Positions 28,236 through 37,726 of a stretch of DNA of 64,000 bases are shown one piece after another. The DNA comes from an uncultured Paracoccaceae bacterium (lineage in GTDB: Bacteria > Pseudomonadota > Alphaproteobacteria > Rhodobacterales > Rhodobacteraceae), in NCBI GenBank assembly GCA_947489445.1, contig CANLDN010000009.1, forward strand, positions 1-64,000. The letters are read 5' to 3'. Made by a program: the position numbers and the translations under genes. The number at the start of each line of letters is the position of its first letter. Positions within the stretch are counted from its first letter, which is position 1. The notes below the pieces were generated by a model that was not told the DNA's origin, ran no database searches, and saw only the letters and a list, made by a program, of their open reading frames with translations.

Positions 28236-28811
28236 TCAGCTCTCTTCGCTGACTTCTTCTTCCAGCGATTCCGGGCGGGGTTCGCGTGCGGGCCGTCCCA
28301 CCACATCACGCAATTCGTCCAGTTCAATGAAGTTATCTGCCTGACGACGCAATTCATCTGCAATCATTGGCGGCTGGCTGCGGATCGTGGACACGACCGA
28401 AACACGCACACCTTTGCGTTGCAACGCTTCGACCAACGGTCGAAAATCCCCGTCGCCCGAAAACAGCACTACATGATCCACATAGGGCGCAAGCTCCATG
28501 GCATCGACGGCAAGTTCGATATCCATGTTCCCTTTGACCTTACGGCGGCCCATGCTGTCAGTGTATTCCTTGGCCGGTTTTGTGACCATGGTGAAACCAT
28601 TGTAATGCAGCCAATCGACCAATGGGCGGATCGGCGAATACTCGTCATTTTCCAATAAAGCAGTGTAATAAAACGCCCGAAGCATTTTCCCACGCCGCAT
28701 AAACTCCTGTCGGAGCAGTTTGTAGTCGATATCAAACCCGAGAGACTTAGCCGCCGCGTAAAGATTTGATCCATCGATGAAGAGCGCTAATCGCTCGTCC
28801 CGATAAAACAT
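28236..28811 (-). CDS. NYN domain (LabA/DUF88-like) protein
   Basis: A 191-residue protein of the PIN-like NYN superfamily. The acidic residues of the putative nuclease site are FIDGSNLY near the N terminus, KGNMDIELAVDAM in the middle and LFSGDGDFRPLV. It is thus a likely metal-dependent RNase or RNA-binding protein. The C-terminal tail is rich in Glu and Arg. AAGGA lies 8 nt before ATG 28811. It is divergent to folK. Biological role in this group is not known. Confidence 0.9.
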   Translation of the reverse strand: MFYRDERLALFIDGSNLYAAAKSLGFDIDYKLLRQEFMRRGKMLRAFYYTALLENDEYSPIRPLVDWLHYNGFTMVTKPAKEYTDSMGRRKVKGNMDIELAVDAMELAPYVDHVVLFSGDGDFRPLVEALQRKGVRVSVVSTIRSQPPMIADELRRQADNFIELDELRDVVGRPAREPRPESLEEEVSEES

Positions 28812-28900
28812 AAAATGGTCCTTCCGAATATACGTCCTGCAGATTGTTCATTCGTGAGTGTTGGGGTTGTGCAAGACTTATGACACATTAATGTTTTCGG

Positions 28901-29497
28901 ATGATGAGGCAAGTCACGAATATTGAGGGTTTCGGCCAATTGGCGCTTATCGCCCTTGGTAGCAACGATCATTCGCGATGGGGTGACCAAAAGGAAACTG
29001 TACAAAAAGGGATGGATGAACTCGCGAAACTGTCGCAAGCCGCTGTTATCCCTAGTCGCTTTTACAGCACTCCGGCCTATCCCGCCGGTTCGGGTCCCGC
29101 GTTCGTGAATGCAGTAGTCGCGATTCACACAAATCTGTCACCTGACGCTTTACTGGCCGCTTTACACAATATTGAGGCCGCCGCGGGTCGCAGCAGAACC
29201 GTGCGATGGGGGCAGCGCACCCTCGATCTGGATTTGCTGGCTTATGGTGATCAGATACGTCCCGATGCCCAGACCCACGCCGTCTGGCGGGGGCTGTCGG
29301 TGGGCGCACAACAACGCGACGCCCCCGATGAATTAATCTTGCCGCACCCGCGTTTGCAGGAACGTGCATTTGTGCTCGTGCCGCTGGCCGATGTTGCCGC
29401 CGACTGGCAGCACCCGATACTGGGGACAACCGTCAGCCAGATGCTTGCTGCGTGTTCCGCCGACGATGTCGCAGCAGTTGTGCCGATTAGCGCGTAG
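28901..29497 (+). CDS. folK: 2-amino-4-hydroxy-6-hydroxymethyldihydropteridine pyrophosphokinase
   Basis: A 198-residue HPPK of folate synthesis. It has ALIALGSN at the start of the fold, SRFYSTPAYPAGSGPAFVNAV for pterin binding, RWGQRTLDLDLLAYG with the two Mg-binding aspartates, and LPHPRLQERAFVLVPLADV at the end. An insertion of about 15 residues separates the DLDLLAYG and PHPR motifs. The ATG pair at 28901 has no strong ribosome site. It is convergent with the cupin gene. Confidence 0.95.
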   Translation: MMRQVTNIEGFGQLALIALGSNDHSRWGDQKETVQKGMDELAKLSQAAVIPSRFYSTPAYPAGSGPAFVNAVVAIHTNLSPDALLAALHNIEAAAGRSRTVRWGQRTLDLDLLAYGDQIRPDAQTHAVWRGLSVGAQQRDAPDELILPHPRLQERAFVLVPLADVAADWQHPILGTTVSQMLAACSADDVAAVVPISA

Positions 29498-29534
29498 GCG
29501 AGGCCCGGTCCAACACGGGCCCCGCCCGCGTACG
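29491..29534. terminator. Hairpin between convergent folK and cupin genes
   Basis: GGCCCG (29502-29507) pairs with CGGGCC (29516-29521) over an 8-nt loop, with extra outer pairing CGTA/TACG. It sits exactly between two convergent stops. No T-tract follows on either strand, so terminator activity is only likely, not shown. Confidence 0.35.
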
Positions 29535-29963
29535 CTATTCCGAAAATGCCGTCGCCGTGGGGCCAGCCCCAATTTCCAGAATGCGCACATCACCACCCCG
29601 GGCGATCATGTAATGCGTCGTCCCGGCTGGGGTCAGGGCGATGCTACCGGCGGGGAATACCTGTTCGTTCGCGGGGTCGATGTCAGGGCCGGTCCCAAGA
29701 TACATCGTTCCCTCGACAACAACCGACATGCGGTCATCGATATGGCTGTGCGGCGGGAATACAGCGCCATCAAGCATCACCGAATTGGCCGCGTAAAGAC
29801 CCGGCTCAGTGAACGCGCCCGTGATCAGCCCGCCGACGATGCCCGCAAACTTTGGATGTGCGCTCAGCTCCATCTCAGAAAGGATCTTTTGTTCGACATC
29901 CTGCGCGTTGCTGGCGCTGGCCATCAGCATGACAAGTGCTACGATCTTCAGTGGTGTCCGCAT
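29535..29963 (-). CDS. Secreted cupin-domain protein
   Basis: A 142-residue protein with a signal peptide (MRTPLKIVALVMLMASASNAQ). The mature part is a single cupin barrel: PPHSHIDDRMSVVVEGTMYLG gives the two metal-binding histidines and the following glycine, and PAGTTHYMIARGG gives the second cupin motif with its histidine. It probably binds a metal in the periplasm; no activity can be assigned. It is divergent from a TetR-type regulator, with a palindrome between them that could control both. Confidence 0.88.
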   Translation of the reverse strand: MRTPLKIVALVMLMASASNAQDVEQKILSEMELSAHPKFAGIVGGLITGAFTEPGLYAANSVMLDGAVFPPHSHIDDRMSVVVEGTMYLGTGPDIDPANEQVFPAGSIALTPAGTTHYMIARGGDVRILEIGAGPTATAFSE

Positions 29964-29985
29964 GTCTTGTTCCCTATCGGTTCAG

Positions 29986-30009
29986 TTTATATACTGATCA
30001 GTACATAAA
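29986..30009. promoter_or_regulatory. Palindromic operator between cupin and tetR genes
   Basis: TACTGATCAGTA (29992-30003) is a perfect 12-bp palindrome. The symmetry extends to 24 bp (TTTAT on the left, ATAAA on the right) with a single mismatched pair. It lies between the two divergent starts, as expected for autoregulation by the TetR-family protein encoded at 30032. Confidence 0.75.
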
Positions 30010-30031
30010 TTACCGAAAGAATAAAATACTG

Positions 30032-30649
30032 ATGAGTTCACAAATGCGAGATCAGGAAAAGAAAGGCCGCGGAAGACCACGCGGTTTCGATGAACCCGCT
30101 GTTCTTGATGGGCTGACAGAGACGTTCTGGCGCAAGGGTTTTATTGATGCGTCGCTGGATGATCTGAGCAAATCAACCGGCGCTGCCCGTGCGAGCCTTT
30201 ACAAGTTCTATGGCGACAAGACCGACCTTTTGGTCGCGGCTCTTGACCATTACGCCGCCCGCTTCGATTCGCGTGTTGCCGCGGCGCTGAACGGTGCTGA
30301 TGATATGGCTGTAACACTGCGCAACGTCATGCGGGCAAGTGCCGACCGGCTGACCGACCCGTCTGCGCCACCCGGATGCCTGCGATGTCGCGCAACGTTA
30401 GAGCTGGTGGGTCTTGACCCCAGAACGGATGCTGCCATTGCACGGATCAACAAGGCATTTGCGCTGAATATGGCGCGTATATTGACGTTAAACTTGAGTT
30501 TGGACCAGCCACCGCGTGATATTGCGGAAAAGGCCGCCTTTCTGACCACCATCGTGAATGGCATGGTGGTGTCGGCACAGGCAGGGGCCGATCGAGCCAC
30601 GCTTTATGCGGTTGTGGACCGGGCTGTGGCAAGCGTCAGCACCCCTTAA
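30032..30649 (+). CDS. TetR/AcrR family transcriptional regulator
   Basis: A 205-residue regulator. After a basic leader ([19 protein letters not shown]) comes the TetR helix-turn-helix with [32 protein letters not shown] at about residues 37-67. The C-terminal ligand domain includes [13 protein letters not shown], with two cysteines three residues apart. The start at ATG 30032 is chosen over the longer frame, which would run through the palindrome. It probably represses the divergent cupin gene and itself. The ligand is unknown. Confidence 0.9.
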   Translation: MSSQMRDQEKKGRGRPRGFDEPAVLDGLTETFWRKGFIDASLDDLSKSTGAARASLYKFYGDKTDLLVAALDHYAARFDSRVAAALNGADDMAVTLRNVMRASADRLTDPSAPPGCLRCRATLELVGLDPRTDAAIARINKAFALNMARILTLNLSLDQPPRDIAEKAAFLTTIVNGMVVSAQAGADRATLYAVVDRAVASVSTP

Positions 30650-30677
30650 AAACTGCGAAAACACCCGGTTCCGGGGC

Positions 30678-30706
30678 TTGTCAATGCCATGTGAACGCTC
30701 TAAATA
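30678..30706 (+). promoter_or_regulatory. Promoter of rpoZ-rsh
   Basis: TTGTCA at 30678-30683 and TAAATA at 30701-30706 are separated by 17 nt, close to the sigma-70 consensus. The site lies about 40 nt before the rpoZ start. Confidence 0.55.
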
Positions 30707-30747
30707 GGCGACTTCCGAAGTCCCTCTTGATTGCAGGAGTATGCCTT

Positions 30748-31101
30748 ATGGCCCGCGTCACCGTAGAAGATTGCGTCGATAAAGTTCCCAACCGGTTTGA
30801 GCTTGTGATGCTTGCGGCCCATCGTGCCCGCGAAATTTCCGCCGGTGGCCCGATCACGGTAAACCGCGACAACGACAAGAACCCTGTCGTATCCTTGCGT
30901 GAAATCGCGGAAGAAACCCAGCAAGCCGATGACCTGCGCGAACGCATGATCGAGGCGAACCAGACCCAGATCGAGGTTGATGAACCCGAAGAGGACAGCA
31001 TGTCCTTGTTGATGGGTGCGGAGCAGGACAAACCTGTCGAAGACGACATGTCCGAAGAAAAACTGCTGCGTGCGCTGATGGATGCGCAAGGGCAGCGCTA
31101 A
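30748..31101 (+). CDS. rpoZ: RNA polymerase omega subunit
   Basis: A 117-residue omega subunit starting [31 protein letters not shown], with [14 protein letters not shown] after it. The acidic C-terminal extension is typical of alphaproteobacteria. CAGGAG lies about 8 nt before ATG 30748; the longer frame to 30691 is not used. Omega helps RNAP assembly and contributes to the ppGpp site in enterobacteria. It is followed 40 nt later by rsh, the ppGpp synthetase/hydrolase. Confidence 0.96.
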   Translation: MARVTVEDCVDKVPNRFELVMLAAHRAREISAGGPITVNRDNDKNPVVSLREIAEETQQADDLRERMIEANQTQIEVDEPEEDSMSLLMGAEQDKPVEDDMSEEKLLRALMDAQGQR

Positions 31102-31141
31102 GGTCGGTTTTCCGGCCTTCAAAACATAGGCGCGGGACCAG

Positions 31142-33274
31142 ATGACGACTGCAGATGATCTGATCGCACTGGTCCGCACCTATAACCCCCGCCTGAACGA
31201 AGCGCTGTTGCGCGACGCCTTTGCCTTTGGTGCAGAAATGCATGAAGGGCAGTTCCGTCATTCGGGCGAACCCTACTTTACCCACCCCGTCGCTGTGACG
31301 AACATCCTGGCCGAACAGCAGATGGATGACGCGACGCTTGTCACGGCACTGCTGCATGACACGATCGAAGACACAAAAGCCTCCTTTGCGGAGGTCGAAA
31401 AACGCTTTGGTCGCGAGATTGCAGAACTGGTCGATGGCGTCACCAAGCTGACAAACCTGCAACTGAATTCGACACAGACAAAACAGGCCGAAAACTTCCG
31501 CAAACTGTTCATGGCGACGTCCCGCGATTTGCGGGTAACGCTCGTAAAGCTCGCTGACCGCTTGCACAACATGCGCACGATCAAATCCATGCGCGTTGAA
31601 AAGCAGGCCCAGAAAGCCCGCGAAACGATGGATATCTTCGCCCCGCTTGCGGGCCGGATGGGTATGCAATGGATGCGCGAGGAACTTGAGGATCTGTCCT
31701 TCCGCGTCCTCAACCCCGAAGGGCGCAATTCGATCATCCGGCGGTTCATCACGCTCCAGCGCGAAGCAGGTGACGTGGTGCAAAAGATCACCGCCGACAT
31801 GCGGGTCGAACTAGAAAAGGCGAATATCCAGGCAGACGTCATCGGGCGGGCGAAAAAACCCTATTCCATCTGGCGCAAAATGCAGGAGAAGGATCAGGGC
31901 TTCAGCCGTCTGTCCGACATCTACGGTTTCCGGATCATCACAGCGACCGAGGCGGATTGCTACCGCGTGCTGGGGGCGATCCATCAACGCTGGCGGGCCG
32001 TGCCGGGCCGGTTCAAGGACTATATCAGCCAACCCAAGTCCAACGGTTACCGATCCATCCACACCACTGTGTCCGGGCGCGACGGCAAGCGGGTGGAGGT
32101 GCAGATCCGGACCCGCGAAATGCACGAGGTCGCCGAAACCGGGGTCGCTGCCCACTGGTCCTACAAGAACGGGGAGCGGGTCGAAAACCGCTTTGCCGTC
32201 GACCCGGTCCACTGGATCGCGTCCCTGACCGAACGGTTCGATGAAGACCAGGATCACGAGGAGTTCCTCGAGGCGGTCAAGCTTGAAATGTACCAGGACC
32301 AGGTGTTCTGCTTCACGCCCAAGGGTGACGTGATCAAGCTGCCCCGCGGGGCCACACCGATCGATTTCGCCTATGCAATCCACACGCGCATCGGGGCGGC
32401 CTGCGTCGGGGCCAAGGTAGATGGGCTGCGCGTGCCCCTTTGGACCCGGCTAAAAAACGGGCAATCAGTTGATATCATCACCGCAGAAGGGCAAACGCCA
32501 CAAGCCACGTGGATCGACATCGCCGTGACGGGGCGGGCAAAGACCGCGATCCGGCGGTCCTTGCGCGAAGAAGACCGCGAGCGTTTCGTCCGACTGGGGC
32601 GCGAATTGGCGCGGGTAGCCTTTGAAAACGTCGGCAAAAAATCAACCGACAAGGCGCTGCGCACGGCAGCCAAGGCGCTGGCCATCGAAAACCTGAACGA
32701 ATTGCTGGCACAACTGGGCAGCGCCGAAATCACCGGACGTGATGTCGTCCGCGCGATCTATCCCGAACTTGAACACAAGCACGGTGATGAAATCGACCAA
32801 GGGCGCGCCGTTGTGGGGCTGAGCCCTGATCAGGTACAACGTCGGGGCGCTTGCTGCCAACCGGTGCCGGGCGAACGGATCTTGGGGATCACATTTCGTG
32901 GTCAAGGTGTGATGGTGCATGCCATCGACTGTCACGCATTGGTCGATTATGAAGATCAGCCAGAACGCTGGATTGACCTGCATTGGCAGGAAGGGACGCA
33001 TGGGGCGGTCAATACCGTGACCTTTGATGCAACAATTGCCAATGATTCTGGGGTACTAGGACGCATTTGCACATTGATCGGCGAGCAGGACGCGAATATC
33101 TCTGATCTCAAGTTCATTGATCGGAAACCGGACTACTTTAGGTTACTGATCGATGTTGATCTGCGCGATGTGGAACATTTGCACCGTGTCAAAACCGCGC
33201 TGGAGGCGGAAAGTAACGTGTCGTCCATCACGCGGCACCGGGATCCAGGGCTCGCCGCGGCTGGGCGTAGCTGA
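31142..33274 (+). CDS. rsh: Bifunctional (p)ppGpp synthetase/hydrolase
   Basis: A 710-residue RelA/SpoT homologue. The HD hydrolase domain has RHSGEPYFTHPVAV and LLHDTIEDT with the metal-binding His-Asp pair, so it should be able to degrade ppGpp. The synthetase domain has DIYGFRII and GRFKDYISQPKSNGYRSIHTTV. TGS (VFCFTPKGDVIKLPRGATPIDFAYAIHT) and a C-terminal ACT domain follow. Alphaproteobacteria usually have one such bifunctional enzyme. It controls the stringent response in the cytoplasm. Confidence 0.96.
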   Translation: MTTADDLIALVRTYNPRLNEALLRDAFAFGAEMHEGQFRHSGEPYFTHPVAVTNILAEQQMDDATLVTALLHDTIEDTKASFAEVEKRFGREIAELVDGVTKLTNLQLNSTQTKQAENFRKLFMATSRDLRVTLVKLADRLHNMRTIKSMRVEKQAQKARETMDIFAPLAGRMGMQWMREELEDLSFRVLNPEGRNSIIRRFITLQREAGDVVQKITADMRVELEKANIQADVIGRAKKPYSIWRKMQEKDQGFSRLSDIYGFRIITATEADCYRVLGAIHQRWRAVPGRFKDYISQPKSNGYRSIHTTVSGRDGKRVEVQIRTREMHEVAETGVAAHWSYKNGERVENRFAVDPVHWIASLTERFDEDQDHEEFLEAVKLEMYQDQVFCFTPKGDVIKLPRGATPIDFAYAIHTRIGAACVGAKVDGLRVPLWTRLKNGQSVDIITAEGQTPQATWIDIAVTGRAKTAIRRSLREEDRERFVRLGRELARVAFENVGKKSTDKALRTAAKALAIENLNELLAQLGSAEITGRDVVRAIYPELEHKHGDEIDQGRAVVGLSPDQVQRRGACCQPVPGERILGITFRGQGVMVHAIDCHALVDYEDQPERWIDLHWQEGTHGAVNTVTFDATIANDSGVLGRICTLIGEQDANISDLKFIDRKPDYFRLLIDVDLRDVEHLHRVKTALEAESNVSSITRHRDPGLAAAGRS

Positions 33275-33299
33275 TCCCGCACGGGAAGGATGTTGAGTT

Positions 33300-33977
33300 T
33301 TGGTGTTCAAACGCAGGGATAGACGACCGATCTGGCAGATCGTTGTCAGCTTTATCTATCCCCGTGGCGGATGGACCCGTGCGGCGCATTACGTCAAACA
33401 CAGAGTCCGCAGGCTGCCCGACACGCCTGAAAAAATCTCTCGCGGGATTGCGGCGGGTGTGTTCACGGCATTCACGCCGTTCTACGGCCTGCATTTCATC
33501 GTGGCAGCCATTATTGCCAGCATCATGCGCGGCAATATCTTTGCGGCACTTCTGGCAACATTCTTTGGGAACCCGCTGACCTATATTCCCATCGGCGTGG
33601 CATCATTGGGCACCGGCTATTGGCTGATTGGGCGGCCATTCAATGCAAATCTGTTCGGTTTTGGCAGCGACATGGCCCCCGAATTTTGCGCGCTTGGGTG
33701 CCGGTTTGGCAACGCCTTCTTCGATATCACACATAATTTCATGGCCGTGTTCACCGCCGAAACCGCCGATTGGCGCGGGCTGGGCGAATTCTATCACGAG
33801 GTGTTCTACCCCTACATGATTGGCGGTATCCTACCGGGCATCATTTGCGGGACCGTCGCATATTACCTGTCTGTCCCGCTGATCTCGGCTTATCAGAACC
33901 GCCGCCGCAAGGCGTTGCGCGCAAAGCTTGACCAGCTCAAGAAAAAAAGCACTTCTGTCAGTGAAGACAGCCTCTGA
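33300..33977 (+). CDS. DUF2062 family membrane protein
   Basis: A 225-residue protein. DUF2062 is recognised from [23 protein letters not shown], followed by ANIFAALL-type and [10 protein letters not shown] sequences. It has three or four membrane segments and a highly basic C-terminal tail. The start is uncertain: TTG 33300 is 9 nt and GTG 33303 is 12 nt after AAGGA. Function is unknown; the position between rsh and pdxJ is conserved in the group. Confidence 0.88.
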   Translation: MVFKRRDRRPIWQIVVSFIYPRGGWTRAAHYVKHRVRRLPDTPEKISRGIAAGVFTAFTPFYGLHFIVAAIIASIMRGNIFAALLATFFGNPLTYIPIGVASLGTGYWLIGRPFNANLFGFGSDMAPEFCALGCRFGNAFFDITHNFMAVFTAETADWRGLGEFYHEVFYPYMIGGILPGIICGTVAYYLSVPLISAYQNRRRKALRAKLDQLKKKSTSVSEDSL

Positions 33978-33997
33978 TCGGCAAAAGGAACAGACAG

Positions 33998-34741
33998 ATG
34001 ACACGAAAGCTGCGCCTTGGCGTGAATATCGACCATGTGGCGACGGTGCGTAATGCGCGCGGCGGCGCGGTGCCTGATCCCGTGCGTGCGGCCACTATGG
34101 CCGAAGAAGCAGGCGCCGACGGCATCACCGCGCATCTACGCGAAGATCGGCGCCACATCTCTGACGCAGATATCGAAGGGTTGATGGACGCTCTGAATGG
34201 TCCGCTGAATTTTGAAATGGCCGCGACTGACGAGATGCAGAAAATCGCCCTGCGCCACAAACCCCATGCGGTCTGCATCGTACCTGAAAAACGCGAGGAA
34301 CGGACCACCGAAGGTGGGTTGGAGGTTGCGCGCGAAGAAAACGCACTGGCCCACTACATCGCGCCCCTGCGCGAGGCAGGCTGCCGTGTGTCCATCTTTA
34401 TTGCCGCCGACCAACGTCAGATCGAAGCGGCCAACCGGATCGGAGCAGAGGTGATCGAACTGCACACAGGCGCCTATTGCGATGCCCATGCAGAGGGTCG
34501 GTTCGAAGAACGTGACGCTGAACTTGAACGTCTGACGAACATGGCCGCCTTCGCCGATGATCTGGGGCTGGAGGTTCATGCAGGCCACGGCCTGACTTAC
34601 GATTGCGTCGGCCCAGTCGCGGCCCTGCCGCAAGTCATCGAATTGAATATCGGGCACTTCCTGATTGGCGAAGCGATTTTTCGTGGTCTCACCCCCGCCA
34701 TCACAGAAATGCGCAGAATCATGAACGCGGCGCGGGGATAG
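33998..34741 (+). CDS. pdxJ: Pyridoxine 5'-phosphate synthase
   Basis: A 247-residue PdxJ. It joins 3-amino-2-oxopropyl phosphate with deoxyxylulose 5-phosphate to make vitamin B6 phosphate. Seen are [19 protein letters not shown] at the start, [41 protein letters not shown] and [13 protein letters not shown] near the end. AAAGGA precedes ATG 33998. It is part of the operon that leads to acpS and lepB. Confidence 0.97.
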   Translation: MTRKLRLGVNIDHVATVRNARGGAVPDPVRAATMAEEAGADGITAHLREDRRHISDADIEGLMDALNGPLNFEMAATDEMQKIALRHKPHAVCIVPEKREERTTEGGLEVAREENALAHYIAPLREAGCRVSIFIAADQRQIEAANRIGAEVIELHTGAYCDAHAEGRFEERDAELERLTNMAAFADDLGLEVHAGHGLTYDCVGPVAALPQVIELNIGHFLIGEAIFRGLTPAITEMRRIMNAARG

Positions 34742-34745
34742 GAGG

Positions 34746-35369
34746 ATGGAAATTGTTCTCCTTCTGATAGCATGGATGGTTGGTGGCGGTAGCCCCGGCC
34801 CGGCTACGCTCGCCATTGCAGGAACGGCGATGCGGCGGGGGCGTGCCGCAGGTCTGGCCGTGGCCGGAGGCATCGTCACCGGGTCGGCCTGTTGGGGGAT
34901 CGCTGCCGCACTCGGGATGAGCGCGCTGATGTTGAGCCATGTGTGGTTGTTTACGGCCCTGCGCTATGTCGGGGCGATGTTCCTGATCTATCTCGGCTAT
35001 AAGGCGCTGTGGTCTGCCTGGAAGAATGGCAACAGCGCCGATACAACAGGTTTGACTGACACCAGCCTGCGCAAGCTCTGGACCAAAGGGGCGCTAATCC
35101 ACCTGACCAATCCTAAGGCGATGCTGGGTTGGGGCGCTGTGTTTGCGGTCGCTGTCCCTGCCGATGCGTCACCAACGCTGATCTGGCAAACCTTTTCAAT
35201 GTTGATCACAGCATCTGCGATTGTCTTCTTTGGCTACGGGCTGCTGTTTTCGTCAGAACGGATGATCCGTGCTTACGGGCGCGCGCGCCGTTGGTTCGAA
35301 GCCACCTTTGGCATGCTTTTCGGGGCAGCAGGTCTGACACTTCTCTTCACGCGCGGGCAAGCGCAATGA
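34746..35369 (+). CDS. LysE family transporter
   Basis: A 207-residue six-segment membrane protein with SPGPATLAI in the first helix and HLTNPKAMLGWGAVF in the middle, the LysE/RhtB pattern. The GGAGG lies directly against ATG 34746 with no spacer, which is unusual; an upstream GGGGAT may serve instead. It overlaps the next gene by ATGA. Substrate unknown. Confidence 0.88.
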   Translation: MEIVLLLIAWMVGGGSPGPATLAIAGTAMRRGRAAGLAVAGGIVTGSACWGIAAALGMSALMLSHVWLFTALRYVGAMFLIYLGYKALWSAWKNGNSADTTGLTDTSLRKLWTKGALIHLTNPKAMLGWGAVFAVAVPADASPTLIWQTFSMLITASAIVFFGYGLLFSSERMIRAYGRARRWFEATFGMLFGAAGLTLLFTRGQAQ

Positions 35370-35683
35370 TCCGTCACATCGTCCTGCTGGCACTGACCGA
35401 CGATCACGACGCGGAAGAGCTTGCGACAATCATGGATCAGCTCGCAGCGCTGTCGGCGCATCTGCCGGGTTTCACAGGTTTTGAACATGGCCCCAATAGG
35501 GATCTGGAGCGCAAATCGCAGCAATACCCCTATGGGTTTGTCGGGACGTTCTCTGATCAGGCAGCACTTGAGTTTTATGCCAATGACGCCCAGCACAGCG
35601 CGCTGGGCGCGCGGCTTGTGGCAATGTGCAAAGGTGGTGGCGACGGGATCATGGTGATCGATCTGGAGGTCGAAGACCGATGA
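35366..35683 (+). CDS. Dabb (stress-responsive A/B barrel) domain protein
   Basis: A 105-residue single-domain protein beginning MIRHIVLLALTDDHD. LPGFTGFEHGPNRDLE and the YPYGFVGTFSDQAALEFYANDAQHS stretch define the Dabb ferredoxin-like fold. The start overlaps the LysE stop (ATGA). Function of this family in bacteria is mostly unknown. Confidence 0.85.
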   Translation: MIRHIVLLALTDDHDAEELATIMDQLAALSAHLPGFTGFEHGPNRDLERKSQQYPYGFVGTFSDQAALEFYANDAQHSALGARLVAMCKGGGDGIMVIDLEVEDR

Positions 35684-35702
35684 CCCTGCCATATGATCGT
35701 AT

Positions 35703-35731
35703 GCATGGTATGCGCATGGTTTCTGCATGGT
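35703..35731 (+). repeat. Three GCATGGT repeats with an 11-nt period
   Basis: GCATGGT starts at 35703, 35714 and 35725, exactly 11 nt apart, just before the acpS start. No open frame or hairpin explains them. One period is about one helical turn, so they could be a protein-binding site, or simply replication slippage. Confidence 0.6.
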
Positions 35732-35759
35732 TTGCAGCACCTCAATTCGGATGGTTTTC

Positions 35760-36161
35760 ATGATCCTCGGCGTTGGCACGGACTTGGCCAATATCGAACG
35801 GATTGCTGGCACGTTGGACCGTTTCGGCGACCGGTTCCGCAACCGGGTTTTTACGGATATCGAACAGGCCAAGGCCGAACGACGCAAAGATGTGGCAGGC
35901 ACATATGCTAAACGCTGGGCAGCGAAAGAAGCCTGTTCAAAGGCGCTGGGCACCGGCCTCGCCATGGGCATATCGTGGAAAGATATGTCCGTCACCAACC
36001 TGCGCACAGGCCAACCCATCATGCACGTCACCGGATGGGCGAAAGATCGGCTGGATCAGATGACACCGCCTGGCCACGAGGCCATCATTCACGTAACGTT
36101 GACCGACGATCACCCATGGGCACAGGCCTTTGTGGTGATTGAGGCACGCCCCATCGCTTGA
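35760..36161 (+). CDS. acpS: Holo-[acyl-carrier-protein] synthase
   Basis: A 133-residue AcpS that loads 4'-phosphopantetheine onto acyl carrier protein. The Mg/CoA-binding motifs are [12 protein letters not shown] and [17 protein letters not shown]-terminal [19 protein letters not shown] completes the fold. The ATG at 35760 is chosen by family alignment; ATG 35751 is in frame and also possible. It lies in the pdxJ-acpS-lepB-rnc-era order conserved in alphaproteobacteria. Confidence 0.95.
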   Translation: MILGVGTDLANIERIAGTLDRFGDRFRNRVFTDIEQAKAERRKDVAGTYAKRWAAKEACSKALGTGLAMGISWKDMSVTNLRTGQPIMHVTGWAKDRLDQMTPPGHEAIIHVTLTDDHPWAQAFVVIEARPIA

Positions 36162-36212
36162 CAGACCTGACCTGCGCCATCATGTAGCCTCAAACATTTA
36201 AGGGATCAAACA

Positions 36213-37049
36213 ATGTCCGAAAAAACCGGCGTCATGGGCGGCGTTATCGAGACCTTCAAAACAGTGTTCTGGGCACTGGTCATCGCAGGCATATTTCGCA
36301 CCATTTTCTTTCAACCATTCTGGATCCCGTCCGGATCGATGAAAGACACGCTTCTGATCGGTGATTTTCTGTTCGTCAACAAAATGGCCTATGGATATTC
36401 TTACGCGTCCTGCCCTTCAGTGCGTATCCCACAGATCGGTCTGGACCTCGGGGCGGATGATTTCTGCGGCTTTGCCGAAGACTACGAAGACCGCTTGTTT
36501 GGTTCCGACCCGGAGCGGGGGGATATCGTTGTGTTCCGCCATCCCGTCACGGGCCTCGATTTCATCAAGCGCCTGATCGGCTTGCCCGGTGATCGGATCC
36601 AGATGATCGATGGCCGCTTGCACATCAATGACGAGGCGGTGCAGGTCGAAGACGCAGGGGTGTTTGTCGAAATGATGGAACGTCAGGGCCCAATTGGCTC
36701 GCGGCCGTCATGTGCAAATGGCGTGGTCGGCGAAGGAGCAAGCTGTGAAAAGCCACGTCAGATCGAAACGCTGCCCAACGGGACCAGCCACGCCATCCTT
36801 GATGTGGCTCCGCGCCCACAAGACAACACTGGCGTTTTCACTGTGCCTGCCGGGCAGTTCTTTTTCATGGGCGATAACCGGGACAATTCGACCGATAGCC
36901 GCTTCGCGCAGGCGCGCGGCGGCGTGGGTTTTGTGGAACGCAAGGATATCGTGGGCCGGGCAGATCGGGTGATGTTCTCATCTGCGGGCCGGTCCATGTT
37001 TGCCTTCTGGACGTGGCGCAGCGACCGTTTCTTCAAGGCGCTTGATTGA
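36213..37049 (+). CDS. lepB: Signal peptidase I
   Basis: A 278-residue inner-membrane protease that removes signal peptides. One N-terminal membrane segment (about residues 16-34) is followed by PSGSMKDTL with nucleophile Ser42 and by [12 protein letters not shown] with general base Lys119. The box [11 protein letters not shown] is also present. AGGGA precedes ATG 36213. The 3' end overlaps rnc (TTGA), so expression is coupled. Confidence 0.96.
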   Translation: MSEKTGVMGGVIETFKTVFWALVIAGIFRTIFFQPFWIPSGSMKDTLLIGDFLFVNKMAYGYSYASCPSVRIPQIGLDLGADDFCGFAEDYEDRLFGSDPERGDIVVFRHPVTGLDFIKRLIGLPGDRIQMIDGRLHINDEAVQVEDAGVFVEMMERQGPIGSRPSCANGVVGEGASCEKPRQIETLPNGTSHAILDVAPRPQDNTGVFTVPAGQFFFMGDNRDNSTDSRFAQARGGVGFVERKDIVGRADRVMFSSAGRSMFAFWTWRSDRFFKALD

Positions 37050-37726
37050 AACTTTCTGCTGATCTCTCTGCCTTCTCAAAACGGCTGGGCCATGACTTTG
37101 CGCAACCCGCGCTATTGGTGCGCGCCGTCACCCATTCCTCCATGGTCAGCCCGCACCGGGACGACAACCAGCGGCTTGAATTCCTTGGTGACCGTGTGCT
37201 TGGCCTTGTGATGGCCGAGGCGCTGCTAAAGGCAGATCCAAACGCACCCGAAGGGCTGCTTGCCCCGCGCTACAACGCGCTTGTGCGCCGGGAGGCTTGC
37301 GCCGATGTGGCGCGTCAGATTGATCTGGGTGTTGTGCTGAAACTTGGCCGGTCCGAGATGAAATCAGGTGGTCGCCGCAAGGAGGCACTGCTTGCCGATG
37401 CGATGGAAGCTGTGATCGCGGCTATCTATCAGGACGGTGGATTTGACGCAGCGCGGCGCGTGATTCTACGGCTTTGGGGCGACCGGATCGGTAACGTGGC
37501 GGATGATGCGCGCGACGCCAAAACCGCACTACAGGAATGGGCACAAGCGCGCGGTGAAATACCCCCGCAATATATCGAAGTGGCGCGCACTGGACCTGAT
37601 CACCAGCCTGTCTTTACAATAGAAGCACGCCTTGCTTCCGGGCCGTCCGAACAGGCGACTGCTGGATCAAAACGGCAGGCTGAACAAGCCGCGGCCACTG
37701 CTCTGCTCAAGAAAGTTGATACATGA
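37046..37726 (+). CDS. rnc: Ribonuclease III
   Basis: A 226-residue RNase III for double-stranded RNA processing. The signature [14 protein letters not shown] is present, as is [15 protein letters not shown], which supplies the second acidic metal ligands. The C-terminal ~70 residues form the dsRNA-binding domain ([14 protein letters not shown] to [11 protein letters not shown]). The start is TTG 37046, overlapping the lepB stop by 4 nt; the next gene era overlaps by ATGA. Confidence 0.96.
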   Translation: MKLSADLSAFSKRLGHDFAQPALLVRAVTHSSMVSPHRDDNQRLEFLGDRVLGLVMAEALLKADPNAPEGLLAPRYNALVRREACADVARQIDLGVVLKLGRSEMKSGGRRKEALLADAMEAVIAAIYQDGGFDAARRVILRLWGDRIGNVADDARDAKTALQEWAQARGEIPPQYIEVARTGPDHQPVFTIEARLASGPSEQATAGSKRQAEQAAATALLKKVDT

